A stretch of 64,000 bases of DNA. Source: Pseudokordiimonas caeni (lineage in GTDB: Bacteria; Pseudomonadota; Alphaproteobacteria; Sphingomonadales; Kordiimonadaceae). Below are positions 32,614 to 43,251 of the stretch, piece by piece. The notes beneath the pieces were generated by a model. The model did no database searches. It was not told the DNA's origin and saw only the letters and a program-made list of their open reading frames with translations. The position numbers and the translations under genes were made by a program. The stretch's first letter is position 1. Each line of letters begins with the position of its first letter. Location of the stretch: assembly GCF_026719705.1 (NCBI RefSeq), contig NZ_JAPPRR010000001.1:1837255-1901254 (forward strand), read 5' to 3'.

Positions 32614-35052
32614 TCAGAACCGGAAGCGGGCCTCAAGGCCGATGGTGCGCCCTTCATTGGCCACACCCGACTGGGCACCGGTCAGAAGCGGCGTATCGAC
32701 GATATAGCTGAGGGTGATCTTGTCGGTGAGGTTGCGGCCATAGATGGCCAATGACCATGTTTCATCGACCGACGCAATCGCGATACGGGCATTGATCTTG
32801 GCGTAAGCATCCTGCTTGCCGGCCTCGTCCAGATCGTCCACGAGATACGAGGTGCTACGGTAGTTCACGTCTGCATCAAGGGTCAGGTTAAGACTTTCCG
32901 TGATGTCCTTCGTGTAATTGGCTGCCACTACCCCGCTGAACTTGGGCGCGAAGGCATTAGTCCGGCCGGAAAGGTCCTGCTGGCAGACAACGCCCGGCGC
33001 AGTTGCGGCAATCTGGGCCGCCGTGCAGCCGGCTGTCGTAAAGTCCTTGAAGGTGAAGTCGAGCCATGCCCCGCTGACTGTCATCGTCAGGGCTTCGGTC
33101 GCCCGAAACTCGAAATCGGCCTCAAGACCCCGGATGCGCGAGTTGGCGGCATTCGACACCGAGAAAGTGGTGCCCTGGAAGCTCGTCACCTGCAGGTCGC
33201 TATAGTCGGTCTGGAACACTGTGGCATTCAGGCGACCGCGGCCATCCATCAGCGTGCTCTTCATGCCAACTTCATAGGTCCGGGCACGCTCGTCCTCGAA
33301 CTCCCAGCCAACCGGTTGGCCGGTGACCGCATCGAAGGCCTGGTCATCGGAGGCGTTGAAGCCGCCCATCTTGTGGCCCTGTGCGAAACGTGCGAACAGC
33401 ATCACGTCGTTGTTCACATCCCAGCTGATCGTAGCCGTCGGGTCGAAATGGTTCTCGGTCCGATGCCCGTCGATATCGTGGGTCACAGTCCCGAAGGCCT
33501 GCCGGAACACTGCAGCCAGCAGCGGGTTGGCGTCCGGCGTATCGATCGCGGCCGACGTGCTTGTCACATCGCTTGCCAGCCAGACCTGCTTGGCGGCGTC
33601 GCGGCTATTGTGGGTGTAGCGGCCGCCAACCGTCAGCCTGACGGCATCGTTCATGTTCCAGGTGAACTGGCCGAACGCTGCATAGGATTCGGTATCAAGC
33701 GTAAAGATCCGGTTCCGGCCAGCCACCACCATCGGATACAGGGCATAGAGCGGGCCGAGCTGGGCTGCAAAGACCGACGGAATGCCCAGCGCGATGTTCG
33801 AGAAGCCACCGATCGAGCTGTCCACCAGCACCTGACCATTATTGTCGAGGCCGGAATTCTCATAATAGCCGCCTACGAGATACTCGACGGTCTCGCCAAC
33901 CGGTGAAGCGTAGCGCAGTTCCTGGCTGAATTGGTCGAAATCGTCCTCGTCATACTGCGACAGCAGATTGATCGGCAGGAAGTCTGTGTCCTGTTCGTCC
34001 GACGATTTATAGGTCGAATAGCCGGTCACCGAAGTGATTTCCCCGCCGCTGGCGAGGTTATAGTCAAGGGTGGCCGCAAAATCGTCGAGCGTCGTGGTGG
34101 TGCTCTCTGCCTTCGCGCGGCCGAACAGGTTGATGCTTGTGTAGGCATGTGTCTTGTCGGTATCGGTCGCCATTCCCGGCGCCACGAAGTTGGCGGCGGC
34201 AAAAGCCAGCGCATCGAGCGGCGCCTTCGGATCATCGATCAGCGTGAACAGCGACGGCACGATGGGCGACCCGGCCGTCGTGAAATGCGAGTGCGTATAT
34301 TTCAGGTTTGCCTTGAAATTGTCGCTGGGCGTCCAGACAAGCGTACCCCGCACCGTGGCGTCTTCCGGCTGGATGGCGTCGGTATCGGTCGGCACGTTGG
34401 TCACAAAGCCATCGGCATCGGCGTAACGCGCAGCGACCCTGAGGGCAGCCGTATCACCAAGCGGTACGGTGGCAGCACCAGAAACATCGATCAGTTCGGA
34501 TGAAGGTTCGTATTTCGCAGCAACAAAGCCGTTGAAATCGTCACCAGCGCCCGGCGAAACCGTGGTCACGTTCAGGGCGCCTGCGATGGTGTTCTTACCG
34601 AAGAGCGCGCCTTGCGGCCCGCGCAGCACCTCGATCCGTTCGATATCAAGGAAGGGCATGCGATACTGGCGACCGCGCGCCATGCCGATACCATCGATGA
34701 AGAGGCCAACCGACTGGTCAAAGGCCCGGTTGACGCCTGAACTGATGCCGCGGATCGCGATTGGCGTGTGGTTCACCGCGCGGCTGATATGAACCCCGGG
34801 CATCGTTTCCGACAGGTCCTGGAAATCTGAAATGCCAGCCTTTTCGATCTTGTCGCCCATCGCGGCAGAAATCGAGACAGGTACATCCTGCAGGCTTTCT
34901 GCCCGCTTCTGGGCGGTTACTACGATTTCCTCAAGCGCGAAGATATCCTCGTCCTGTGCTGCAACACTGCCGGCCATAGCGATGAGTGCAACGCTCGAAA
35001 CAGCCGTGCGCAACAATGAACGGTGCGAAAAGACAGATACAAACTCGGACAT
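32614..35052 (-). CDS. TonB-dependent outer-membrane receptor (island A)
   Basis: An 812-residue receptor. ATG 35052 follows a GGGAGG site by 7 bases and gives a normal signal peptide ending SVAA-QD; the frame is open to 35181 without a ribosome site. The TonB-box region is LEEIVVTAQKR. The plug has the usual VLRGPQGALFGKNT, and the chain ends RFRF. Receptors of this Sphingomonas-like class take up diverse aromatic, terpenoid or glycosidic compounds. The AraC-type operator at 35155-35191 stands 102 bases upstream of the start codon, which ties its expression to the island A catabolic operons. Confidence 0.94.
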   Translation of the reverse strand: MSEFVSVFSHRSLLRTAVSSVALIAMAGSVAAQDEDIFALEEIVVTAQKRAESLQDVPVSISAAMGDKIEKAGISDFQDLSETMPGVHISRAVNHTPIAIRGISSGVNRAFDQSVGLFIDGIGMARGRQYRMPFLDIERIEVLRGPQGALFGKNTIAGALNVTTVSPGAGDDFNGFVAAKYEPSSELIDVSGAATVPLGDTAALRVAARYADADGFVTNVPTDTDAIQPEDATVRGTLVWTPSDNFKANLKYTHSHFTTAGSPIVPSLFTLIDDPKAPLDALAFAAANFVAPGMATDTDKTHAYTSINLFGRAKAESTTTTLDDFAATLDYNLASGGEITSVTGYSTYKSSDEQDTDFLPINLLSQYDEDDFDQFSQELRYASPVGETVEYLVGGYYENSGLDNNGQVLVDSSIGGFSNIALGIPSVFAAQLGPLYALYPMVVAGRNRIFTLDTESYAAFGQFTWNMNDAVRLTVGGRYTHNSRDAAKQVWLASDVTSTSAAIDTPDANPLLAAVFRQAFGTVTHDIDGHRTENHFDPTATISWDVNNDVMLFARFAQGHKMGGFNASDDQAFDAVTGQPVGWEFEDERARTYEVGMKSTLMDGRGRLNATVFQTDYSDLQVTSFQGTTFSVSNAANSRIRGLEADFEFRATEALTMTVSGAWLDFTFKDFTTAGCTAAQIAATAPGVVCQQDLSGRTNAFAPKFSGVVAANYTKDITESLNLTLDADVNYRSTSYLVDDLDEAGKQDAYAKINARIAIASVDETWSLAIYGRNLTDKITLSYIVDTPLLTGAQSGVANEGRTIGLEARFRF

Positions 35053-35154
35053 GAAAGACCCTCCCGGACTGGTTGACACGATATGGGGAAGGGCCCCCCG
35101 CCCTTTTCCCCAAGCCTTCGTGAAGGAGAGTAATCCTGCTCGCGCCCCCTCACT

Positions 35155-35191
35155 TGACACTAGGGGACACTGTTTTGTCACTTCGAGACAT
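35155..35191 (+). promoter_or_regulatory. AraC-type direct-repeat operator, site 1 (TonB receptor)
   Basis: Two 16-base half-sites, TGACACTAGGGGACAC and TGTCACTTCGAGACAT, are separated by 5 bases, giving a 21-base period. All eight half-sites of the four copies share T1, C4, G10, G12, C14 and A15. It lies 103 bases before the TonB receptor start, in the same orientation relative to the gene as the other three copies. Confidence 0.8.
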
Positions 35192-35210
35192 TTGGCGGGA
35201 GCCTGCCTTG

Positions 35211-36200
35211 TCAGGCGAAGCCGGAGAGGCGATCAAAGAACCAATAGGCTGCAAGAATGCCGATGGCATAGGCCATGACACGGGCACCGGAAAAGGTCAG
35301 CGCCGTGCGCGCATGGGTCAACCGTTTGAAAATCGAAGCACCAGCCGCAAGCAGCAGGATGAAAAGAAGCTGCCCGGCCTCGACCCCGACATTGAAGAAC
35401 AGAAGCCCGGTGACAAGATGGGCTGGTGGCAGGCCAATCTCGGCAAGCACCGCGGCAAAACCGAAACCATGCAGGAGCCCGAAGGAAACCGAAACAGCCA
35501 CCGGATAGCGCCGGGCAAGCGAACGTTCGTCAGGAAGCGCCAGTTCGCGCGCCAGAAACAGGATCGACAGGGCAATCGCCGCTTCTGTCGGCGGTACCGC
35601 CACGCGCACGAGATCAAGGGCTGCAAGGGCGAGCGTCACCGAATGGGAGAGCGTGAAGCCTGTGACGGTGACAAGGATGCGCCTCCAGCCGCCCGCTAGC
35701 ACCATCAGACCGGCAACAAACAGCAGGTGATCGAGCCCCAGCCAGATATGCTCCATACCCAGCCTGAAATAATCGGCAGCCACCGCGCTCGCCTCCGGCC
35801 GCACGGGCACAGTCCAACTGTTTTTTTCCGGCGGCAGCAGCTCGATGAGCCGGGCACCGTCTGCCCGTTCAATCTGGATAAGCGTCGAGAGGCTGGGATT
35901 GGCAAGTGGGTATCGGACCTCTATAGCTGCACCCTCCATACCATTCGCGCATAGTAACAGCATAACCCCTTCGGCCTTGACGGGTGCTCTGGATGGCGCC
36001 TGATCCGCAAGGTGACAACCCGTCACCATCAGATAGGGCTGGTTCCGCGCCCACACTGTTTCCGGTACTGCAAGCGCGAAAGTAAACTTGCCCGGCGCCG
36101 CTTCGATAAAGGTTGCGGACAGCGGCCGGGCATCATGCGCCGATGCCGCAAAGCCCATAAGCGATGCGGCGAGAAACGCGAGAAGACCAAGGCCTCTCAT
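35211..36200 (-). CDS. HupE/UreJ-family membrane protein
   Basis: A 329-residue protein with a signal peptide ending SAHA-type near residue 22, and a periplasmic domain of about 120 residues. The C-terminal half has six to seven transmembrane helices and begins with FRLGMEHIWLGLDHLLFVAG, the HupE/UreJ_2 signature with conserved His and Asp. HupE/UreJ proteins are implicated in nickel or other metal handling, but this extended type has no settled role. The start overlaps the PPIase stop by 4 bases, and with the DUF3604 gene they form a three-gene minus-strand operon. A metal-supply role for the DUF3604 protein, which has metal-binding motifs, is a plausible inference. Confidence 0.85.
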   Translation of the reverse strand: MRGLGLLAFLAASLMGFAASAHDARPLSATFIEAAPGKFTFALAVPETVWARNQPYLMVTGCHLADQAPSRAPVKAEGVMLLLCANGMEGAAIEVRYPLANPSLSTLIQIERADGARLIELLPPEKNSWTVPVRPEASAVAADYFRLGMEHIWLGLDHLLFVAGLMVLAGGWRRILVTVTGFTLSHSVTLALAALDLVRVAVPPTEAAIALSILFLARELALPDERSLARRYPVAVSVSFGLLHGFGFAAVLAEIGLPPAHLVTGLLFFNVGVEAGQLLFILLLAAGASIFKRLTHARTALTFSGARVMAYAIGILAAYWFFDRLSGFA

Positions 36201-37078
36201 TCAGCAGGACTCGTGCCGAGGTCGAGGCGGATTTCATAGCTCTCCCTGAGCTTGTCGAGCGCCTTCCGCTCGTTGGCGCGGCGAGCCTCGTCCTCATAAT
36301 CGGCCTTCACATGCGCCTCCACCTCCTTGAACGAGGGAATGCGGGGCTCGGTGCGGGATGAAACGAACACCAGATGATAACCAAGGGATGAGCGTAATGG
36401 CCCCTGCCACACGCCGGCATCCGGGTCGATAGTGAAGAGCGACGTCATCATTTCGCTTCCGAAATGATCGGCGACAAAATCCGGCGTGCGCTCTACATAA
36501 TTGGTGAGCCATGGAAAACGGTCGCCTGCCCCGGTCGCAGCCTCGAACCCGGCACGGCGGCCATTGAGCAAGGTAAGGGTTTCCTTCGCTGCCGCTTGTG
36601 CCGCCTCGTCGCCTCGCGCTTCTACATCGAAGAAGACATGGGCAAAGGTGATGGAGCCGGGCACAGCGTAGCGGGCGGCGTTTGCCGCATGGTAGGCCGC
36701 CAGTGCGGCTTCCGACGGCACGGCCTCGGTCACATCCTCGATCAGGAAACGCTGCTTCTGGATCAGGCGCTGGCGGATCACATAGTCGCCATTCTCCAGC
36801 CCTAGCCCCTTGGCGGTGCGATAGAGGATTTCCTCGTCAACATAGTCGTCAGCAAGCTTCTGACGAAACGCCGGTGACAGGGCGTCATACTGCAGGGCGA
36901 AGGTTTCGGGATCGAAGATCTTGGCCCTGTATTCCATGAAGGCGATGAGCGCCTCCCGGTCAGCAATGATCACACCGGGTTCCTCGCCCTTCTCAGGCGC
37001 CACCGTCGCATACAGGCCATAGAGAAGCCCTCCGGCCAGAAGAAAATGCAGTAGCGGTTCCCTCAGTAATTTCCCCAT
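36197..37078 (-). CDS. Parvulin-type peptidyl-prolyl isomerase, membrane-anchored
   Basis: A 293-residue protein with one N-terminal helix (LLHFLLAGGLLYGLYATV, about 9-26) and a chaperone-like helical region. A PpiC-type rotamase domain lies at about 140-255, ending in GPLRSSLGYHLVFVSSRTE, the characteristic parvulin end. It should act in the periplasm as a folding helper anchored in the inner membrane. It lies 9 bases after the DUF3604 stop and overlaps HupE by 4 bases. The combination of a dedicated PPIase with DUF3604 and HupE suggests maturation of an exported partner. The parvulin core seems divergent, so isomerase activity is not certain. Confidence 0.8.
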   Translation of the reverse strand: MGKLLREPLLHFLLAGGLLYGLYATVAPEKGEEPGVIIADREALIAFMEYRAKIFDPETFALQYDALSPAFRQKLADDYVDEEILYRTAKGLGLENGDYVIRQRLIQKQRFLIEDVTEAVPSEAALAAYHAANAARYAVPGSITFAHVFFDVEARGDEAAQAAAKETLTLLNGRRAGFEAATGAGDRFPWLTNYVERTPDFVADHFGSEMMTSLFTIDPDAGVWQGPLRSSLGYHLVFVSSRTEPRIPSFKEVEAHVKADYEDEARRANERKALDKLRESYEIRLDLGTSPAE

Positions 37079-37087
37079 GTCGCGGCC

Positions 37088-38932
37088 TCAGGGCGTGTAC
37101 CAGACGGGCGACGAATAGGCCCGTTCCTGGATCGTCGCTGGATGACCGGACGTTTCCGGCGGCACATTGAGCGCAATCGTGTCGTAAAGCGTGTGCCGCG
37201 GCGTCGGAATTTCGATCACCCGAACATAATAGAATGCGCGGGTTTCCGGATCGAACTCCGGATCGGACCAGACAGCGGCAAATTCGGTGGCGCCGATCCT
37301 GTTGTCATAACGCGCTGTGGCCATATCGACCGTGTTGCCAACCGGCGGCAATTTGCCGTCAGCACCCTTTTTACGCCCGTCGGACCAAGCCACATCGAAA
37401 ACCTTCTCATGCGCTTTGCCGTCCTTGCCGAGCCAGCCCTTGATAACTTGCAGACGGTCCAGATTGGCGCCGCGCGGATCCTTCACGGCCTGCAGCAACA
37501 GCGTGACGGGCTTGCCCTTCGGCGCGGCCGTCAGGTCACCGCCCATCGGTACGCCTTTCTTGTAGCCCGTAGCCGCAAGATTGCGGGCGCGGGCATCAGC
37601 GGCGCGGAAATCGAAGCCGGCAAACATCCGCAGCGCGATGCGCGTACCGGTCGTGGCATAAACTTCCTTGCGCTTGAAGGCTGCGGCGATGGCCTCGCGA
37701 CTGTTCTCGCTCGCCCATACAGCCGCAAGCCCGGAGGCCGACATATCCCAGCCCGTCAGGAAATTCTGGCCGGCGAAGGGGTTACCCTTGCGGCTCGTGA
37801 TACTGTCGATCACCGCCTTGCCCTGGAAATTGTCTTCGTCAGCAGTGGAAAGACCGGTATGCGCATCGGTGGAGCCCACCATGCCGAGCTTGTAGGGGTT
37901 AACCCCCACCACCGCTTCGATCTCCATCCCCCGGCCAAGGGCTGATCGCAGATAGTCGCCCGGCAGGTTCGTGGCCGGAATGCCATTGGCGCCGCGGGTA
38001 TCCAGAAGGAATTTGAAATATTCAAAATCGGCGAATTCATCCGTCGGCGACAGGTCGGGGTGGGTTTCACTGTCGCCCTTGATTTGCGTGACTTCCGCCA
38101 CCGGCTCCCATTTCGCACGGGTGCGGGCATATTCAGCCGTGATCGGGCGGCCCTCACTATCCACACTATCGAACATCAGCCCTTTGGAAATGTTCGAATT
38201 GTGAGGAATGGCGATGAAGTCCGCCCCTGTCGCCGCTTTGGTGGCCTCGAGCCAGGCCCACAGCGCTTCCGGCTTCACACTGTCGATAGCACTGAAGGGC
38301 ACAAATTTGCGTGCGGTGTCCGCGTCGGACGAGGTGAAGACGACCCGGTGCAGGTTGGCACCATCGGGCGTGGAGGACCATTCCCAGCCCGAGAAAGCCG
38401 TGAATGTGCCGGGCTCATTATGTGCCTCAGCAGCATCCACCACTTCAAGCCAGCTGCCCTTGCGCATTTCCGCGCTGGCAAGGGCTCCGACGACTTCGCG
38501 CTCGCCCTTGTTCATGGCGGCCACGATTTCGCGGAAGGCTTCCTGGTGGCGTCCCTCCTGCATCATTTGTGAAAGATGCTGGCCCGCCTCGGTTCCGGTC
38601 AGACGTTCATCGCCGTGTATCAGCCCTTTGGGCACGTCCTGCAGTTCGGCGTGGTCAGCAACGACCAGAAAATCGAGCGGGCGGTCAAGCTGTACCCGTG
38701 CACCAGAACCCGGATGCACCACGGGCAGCCCCTTGGCGAACCGATAGGCCACGTCAGGCGTGGCGTTGATATTGCCGAAGAGAAACGCATCGAATGAACG
38801 GGACGTGTGCAGGTGGGTATCCCCCCACAAAAGCTGCGTTTCCCCATCATCGGCGGACGACATGCCAGCGCTGCCCGTAATCATGGTGGCCATCATCAGG
38901 GTGCGCAGCAACGCTCTGCGTTTCATGCTCAT
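37088..38932 (-). CDS. Secreted DUF3604 (PHP-like) protein
   Basis: A 614-residue exported protein with an N-terminal MKRRALLRTL signal (possible cut after SSA). The metal-site motifs of a PHP-like phosphoesterase fold are seen: GDTHLHT near 37, VADHAEL near 91, AIPHNSN near 245 and GSTDAHTG near 354. DUF3604 members have no proven substrate to my knowledge; the motifs predict a di- or trinuclear metal hydrolase in the periplasm. It is the first gene of the DUF3604-PPIase-HupE operon, with an AraC-type operator 83-119 bases upstream of its start. That makes it a regulated part of the island A uptake and catabolic programme. Confidence 0.87.
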   Translation of the reverse strand: MSMKRRALLRTLMMATMITGSAGMSSADDGETQLLWGDTHLHTSRSFDAFLFGNINATPDVAYRFAKGLPVVHPGSGARVQLDRPLDFLVVADHAELQDVPKGLIHGDERLTGTEAGQHLSQMMQEGRHQEAFREIVAAMNKGEREVVGALASAEMRKGSWLEVVDAAEAHNEPGTFTAFSGWEWSSTPDGANLHRVVFTSSDADTARKFVPFSAIDSVKPEALWAWLEATKAATGADFIAIPHNSNISKGLMFDSVDSEGRPITAEYARTRAKWEPVAEVTQIKGDSETHPDLSPTDEFADFEYFKFLLDTRGANGIPATNLPGDYLRSALGRGMEIEAVVGVNPYKLGMVGSTDAHTGLSTADEDNFQGKAVIDSITSRKGNPFAGQNFLTGWDMSASGLAAVWASENSREAIAAAFKRKEVYATTGTRIALRMFAGFDFRAADARARNLAATGYKKGVPMGGDLTAAPKGKPVTLLLQAVKDPRGANLDRLQVIKGWLGKDGKAHEKVFDVAWSDGRKKGADGKLPPVGNTVDMATARYDNRIGATEFAAVWSDPEFDPETRAFYYVRVIEIPTPRHTLYDTIALNVPPETSGHPATIQERAYSSPVWYTP

Positions 38933-39014
38933 CGGACTATCCCTCCATCGGTTTGTCCGGCCCTCCCGGCCGGCCCCTCAAACGTCAGGCTACCAGCCAC
39001 AACTACACGCCATT

Positions 39015-39051
39015 TGACATTTTGTGCCACACACCTGACTTTTGGGGTCAC
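39015..39051 (+). promoter_or_regulatory. AraC-type direct-repeat operator, site 2 (DUF3604 operon)
   Basis: Half-sites TGACATTTTGTGCCAC and TGACTTTTGGGGTCAC have a 5-base spacer. It overlaps the last codons of the AraC-family gene and precedes the DUF3604 start by 82 bases. The orientation matches the other copies relative to the controlled gene. Confidence 0.8.
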
Positions 39052-40106
39052 CCTTCTCCAAGAAGCTCGGCCCGCTTGTCGCGCGGCGCCATTCCGTAAT
39101 GCCGCTTGCAGGCGCGCGAAAAGGCGCTGAGGTCACTATAACCTGCCATGCCGGCGATTTCGGAAAGGCTCATGTCCGGGCGTTGCATCAATTGCTCCAC
39201 CAGTTCAAACCGCACGTCGTTGAGGAGGCTTTCGAAAGTCACCCCGATTTCAGCAAGGTTGCGATGGAGTGTGCGGCGGCTGATGCCATAAACCTGCGCC
39301 ACATGGGCGATGTTCGCATTGCCGAACGGCAGGAGCGTACGGATAAGGCGACGCACCTGGTTGCTCCAATCCGGCGCCGTCAGCTGACTGCGCTGTTCAA
39401 GAAATTCGCTCACGATCTGCCGATAGTGCGCTTTCGCTGTCCCGAGAGGCTGGTTGAGCCACCGTGCATTGAAAAAAAGCGAAGACCGGGACTGGCCAAA
39501 ATAGACCGGTGTTCCGAAGTAGCGAAGATAGGGCCGGGTGTCGTCCGGCTTGGCACAGGCAAAATGCACTTCGATCGGTGTCCAGTCCGGACCGCAAAGC
39601 GACCGGACGATCTTGGCCCCGAGCGTCAGCGCCAGTATGGCGCCATGCCGGATCTCGGCGGGGTCGAGCACCCACAGCGAATATTCCAGTTCCGCCACAC
39701 CATTTTCTTCATAAATCTCGATATCAGCCCCGAGATTATGGATATGCAGATGGCTTCTCAAAGCCTGCAGGGCATCGCCGAGCGTTGCGCATTCCTGCAT
39801 CATCAACAACAGGACGCCAAGTGATGCCGGGTCCTGCCGCTCACCCAGCAACAGGCTGAAATGCGCGCAACCAGTTTCTTCCGCTGCTTCACGCATCAGT
39901 ATCTCTGCAAGGGCTAGCGGGATCATGCTTTCCGGGTTGGCCAGCACGTCAACGCTCAGCCCGTGCCGGGCAAGGATCATTTCAGGTGATTTCCCGAGGT
40001 CGCGCAGAAGCTCGACATATCCCGATATGGCGGCCGCGCGCGCCAACCCACCCGAGGCACGGATGTCCTTGTGCGATGGCGCCGGACCCGACAGCAGCTG
40101 GCCCAT
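39048..40106 (-). CDS. AraC-family transcriptional regulator (Arabinose_bd type)
   Basis: A 352-residue regulator. The N-terminal 230 residues match the OruR/ArgR-like sensing domain (LARAAAISGYVELLRDLGKS, then RIG-type middle helices). The C-terminal 100 residues hold two helix-turn-helices, IAHVAQVYGISRRTLHRNL and SLSEIAGMAGYSDLSAFSRA, ending in the usual PRDKR. I use ATG 40106 with an AAGGGGA site; the frame extends to 40163 inside an operator. It is divergent from the acyl-CoA synthetase operon, with an operator half-site pair between them. AraC proteins bind 21-base-period direct repeats, exactly the arrangement found at four places in island A, so it is the likely master activator here. 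Confidence 0.9.
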   Translation of the reverse strand: MGQLLSGPAPSHKDIRASGGLARAAAISGYVELLRDLGKSPEMILARHGLSVDVLANPESMIPLALAEILMREAAEETGCAHFSLLLGERQDPASLGVLLLMMQECATLGDALQALRSHLHIHNLGADIEIYEENGVAELEYSLWVLDPAEIRHGAILALTLGAKIVRSLCGPDWTPIEVHFACAKPDDTRPYLRYFGTPVYFGQSRSSLFFNARWLNQPLGTAKAHYRQIVSEFLEQRSQLTAPDWSNQVRRLIRTLLPFGNANIAHVAQVYGISRRTLHRNLAEIGVTFESLLNDVRFELVEQLMQRPDMSLSEIAGMAGYSDLSAFSRACKRHYGMAPRDKRAELLGEG

Positions 40107-40125
40107 GACGATTTCCCCTTCCCTA

Positions 40126-40162
40126 GTGGCCCCTAGTGCAAATCGTATGTCACGAAATGTCA
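40126..40162 (-). promoter_or_regulatory. AraC-type direct-repeat operator, site 3 (divergent araC / acyl-CoA synthetase)
   Basis: On the minus strand the half-sites are TGACATTTCGTGACAT and TTGCACTAGGGGCCAC with a 5-base spacer. It ends 63 bases before the acyl-CoA synthetase start and begins 20 bases from the regulator start. It could therefore activate the operon and repress the regulator gene. Confidence 0.82.
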
Positions 40163-40225
40163 AGTCTTATCGAGGCAACGAGAGATAGGCTCCGTTTGGG
40201 GAAAAGGTATGGAGAAGGAGTGGAC

Positions 40226-41883
<1,658 letters not shown>

Positions 41884-41887
<4 letters not shown>

Positions 41888-42363
41888 TGAAATTCGAAAC
41901 CATCGATACCGGCGTGATCGACCCGGAAACCCTGCCTTGGACACCCTATGTGCCCTATAGCCCCGAAGTGCTGATCAAGCTCCTCAAGGCTGACCCGGTG
42001 CGCGGCGAATTCATTTCCTTCCTGAAGGCGCCGGTGGATATGGAGCTGCCGAAGCACCATCACTCGGGCACAGTGATCGTCTATACGGTCAAGGGCGCAT
42101 GGAAATACAAGGAACATGACTGGGTGGCCACTCCCGGCAGTGTCGTGTTTGAAACCGCGGCCTCGAGCCACACCCCGATTGGCGTGAGCGGCTACGGCGA
42201 CGAAATCATCACCTTCAACATCAATGTCGGCGACCTCATTTACTGCGACGCGAACGACACGATGCTCGCCAAGGAAAACTGGCGCACGGCCGTCGCCCGC
42301 TATCTCGACTATTGCAAGGAACACAATCTGACGCCCGTCGATGTGACGAGCTTCGACGGCTGA
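41884..42363 (+). CDS. Cupin dioxygenase of the 2,4'-dihydroxyacetophenone dioxygenase/ChrR-like type
   Basis: A 159-residue single-cupin protein. The metal-site strand is LPKHHHSGTVIVYTVKGAW (near 58-76) and the second motif has a His in ASSHTPIG. Relatives annotated as 2,4'-dihydroxyacetophenone dioxygenase cleave a ketone carbon-carbon bond next to an aromatic ring using iron and oxygen; ChrR-type cupins bind zinc without catalysis. The start overlaps the acyl-CoA synthetase stop as ATGATGA; ATG 41887 is the alternative. The next gene, a PhyH oxygenase, follows 22 bases later. A carbon-carbon-cleaving or hydroxylating step in an island A pathway is plausible, with the substrate unknown. 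Confidence 0.75.
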
Positions 42364-42385
42364 GCCGCCTGGGGAGGGGAAGAAT

Positions 42386-43240
42386 ATGAGTAATATACTG
42401 CTCCGCGCCGTTACGGCGGAAGAGAAGGCCCTTTTCAAACAGGACGGTGTTGTCTGCCTGCGCCAGATCATCGCCCCGGAATGGGTGGATGCCGCCCGTG
42501 ACGGGATCGAGGAATTGCGCACGGCACCCGGCCCCTATGCGAGCATCGTCGATAAGGGCGAGCTTCTCCTGTATGTCGACCAGATGCCTTCCGTGTTCAA
42601 CGAGAAGCTCCGCCGCGTTGCCCTGGAATCGGGCACTGCCGCCATTGCGCGCGCCCTGCACGACGATGTCGAAATGCGATGGGTGTTTGACCAGATCTTC
42701 TACAAGGGTAAGGGCATCGTCGCCGAAACGCCGTGGCACCAGGACACGCCCTACGGCTGCTTCGATGGCATGGGTCTTATCCGTGTCTGGATGCCGGTAG
42801 ACCATGTCCCGCGCGAAACGACGATCGAGGTGGTGCGGGGCTCGCACTTGTGGAACGTCGAATACGGCACCACGGAAGCCACCGTTTTCGAGGAAAACAA
42901 GGACCACACGAAAAACTCGGGCTTCGACTATACGGCACGGGCGACGGAAGTGAACCCGCCAGTTCCGAACATCGAGGCCAGTCGTGGCTCGTTCGATATC
43001 ATCGGCCATGCAGTGGAACCCGGTGACGTCGTCGTCTTCAACTATCATGTCCTGCACCACGCGGCGGCAGGTGAAAACAGGGCAGATGCCCGTCGTGCCT
43101 TCGCCGTGATCTATGGCGACGACAAGGTCTCCTTCCGCAAGCGCCCCAACATGGTGCCGAGCGTGCTGGAGCATTTCGGCAAGGCCTGGAAAGAAGGGCA
43201 GCGCTTCAGCGACTTCCCCGACATTTTCCCGGTTGCATGA
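42386..43240 (+). CDS. Phytanoyl-CoA dioxygenase-family (PhyH) oxygenase
   Basis: A 284-residue Fe(II)/2-oxoglutarate-type oxygenase. The facial triad appears as H and D in ETPWHQDTPYGCF (near 114) and a distal His in FNYHVLHHAAAGENR (near 218-232). The Arg that binds 2-oxoglutarate is in ADARRAFAVIYG. These enzymes hydroxylate acyl-CoA thioesters, steroid-like or alkaloid substrates. Preceded by an acyl-CoA synthetase, alpha-hydroxylation of an acyl-CoA is one reading. A GGGGAGGGG ribosome site precedes ATG 42386. The stop overlaps a possible ATG of the next gene by 4 bases, so the pair is coupled. Confidence 0.9.
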   Translation: MSNILLRAVTAEEKALFKQDGVVCLRQIIAPEWVDAARDGIEELRTAPGPYASIVDKGELLLYVDQMPSVFNEKLRRVALESGTAAIARALHDDVEMRWVFDQIFYKGKGIVAETPWHQDTPYGCFDGMGLIRVWMPVDHVPRETTIEVVRGSHLWNVEYGTTEATVFEENKDHTKNSGFDYTARATEVNPPVPNIEASRGSFDIIGHAVEPGDVVVFNYHVLHHAAAGENRADARRAFAVIYGDDKVSFRKRPNMVPSVLEHFGKAWKEGQRFSDFPDIFPVA

Positions 43241-43251
43241 GGCGCGCCCGC

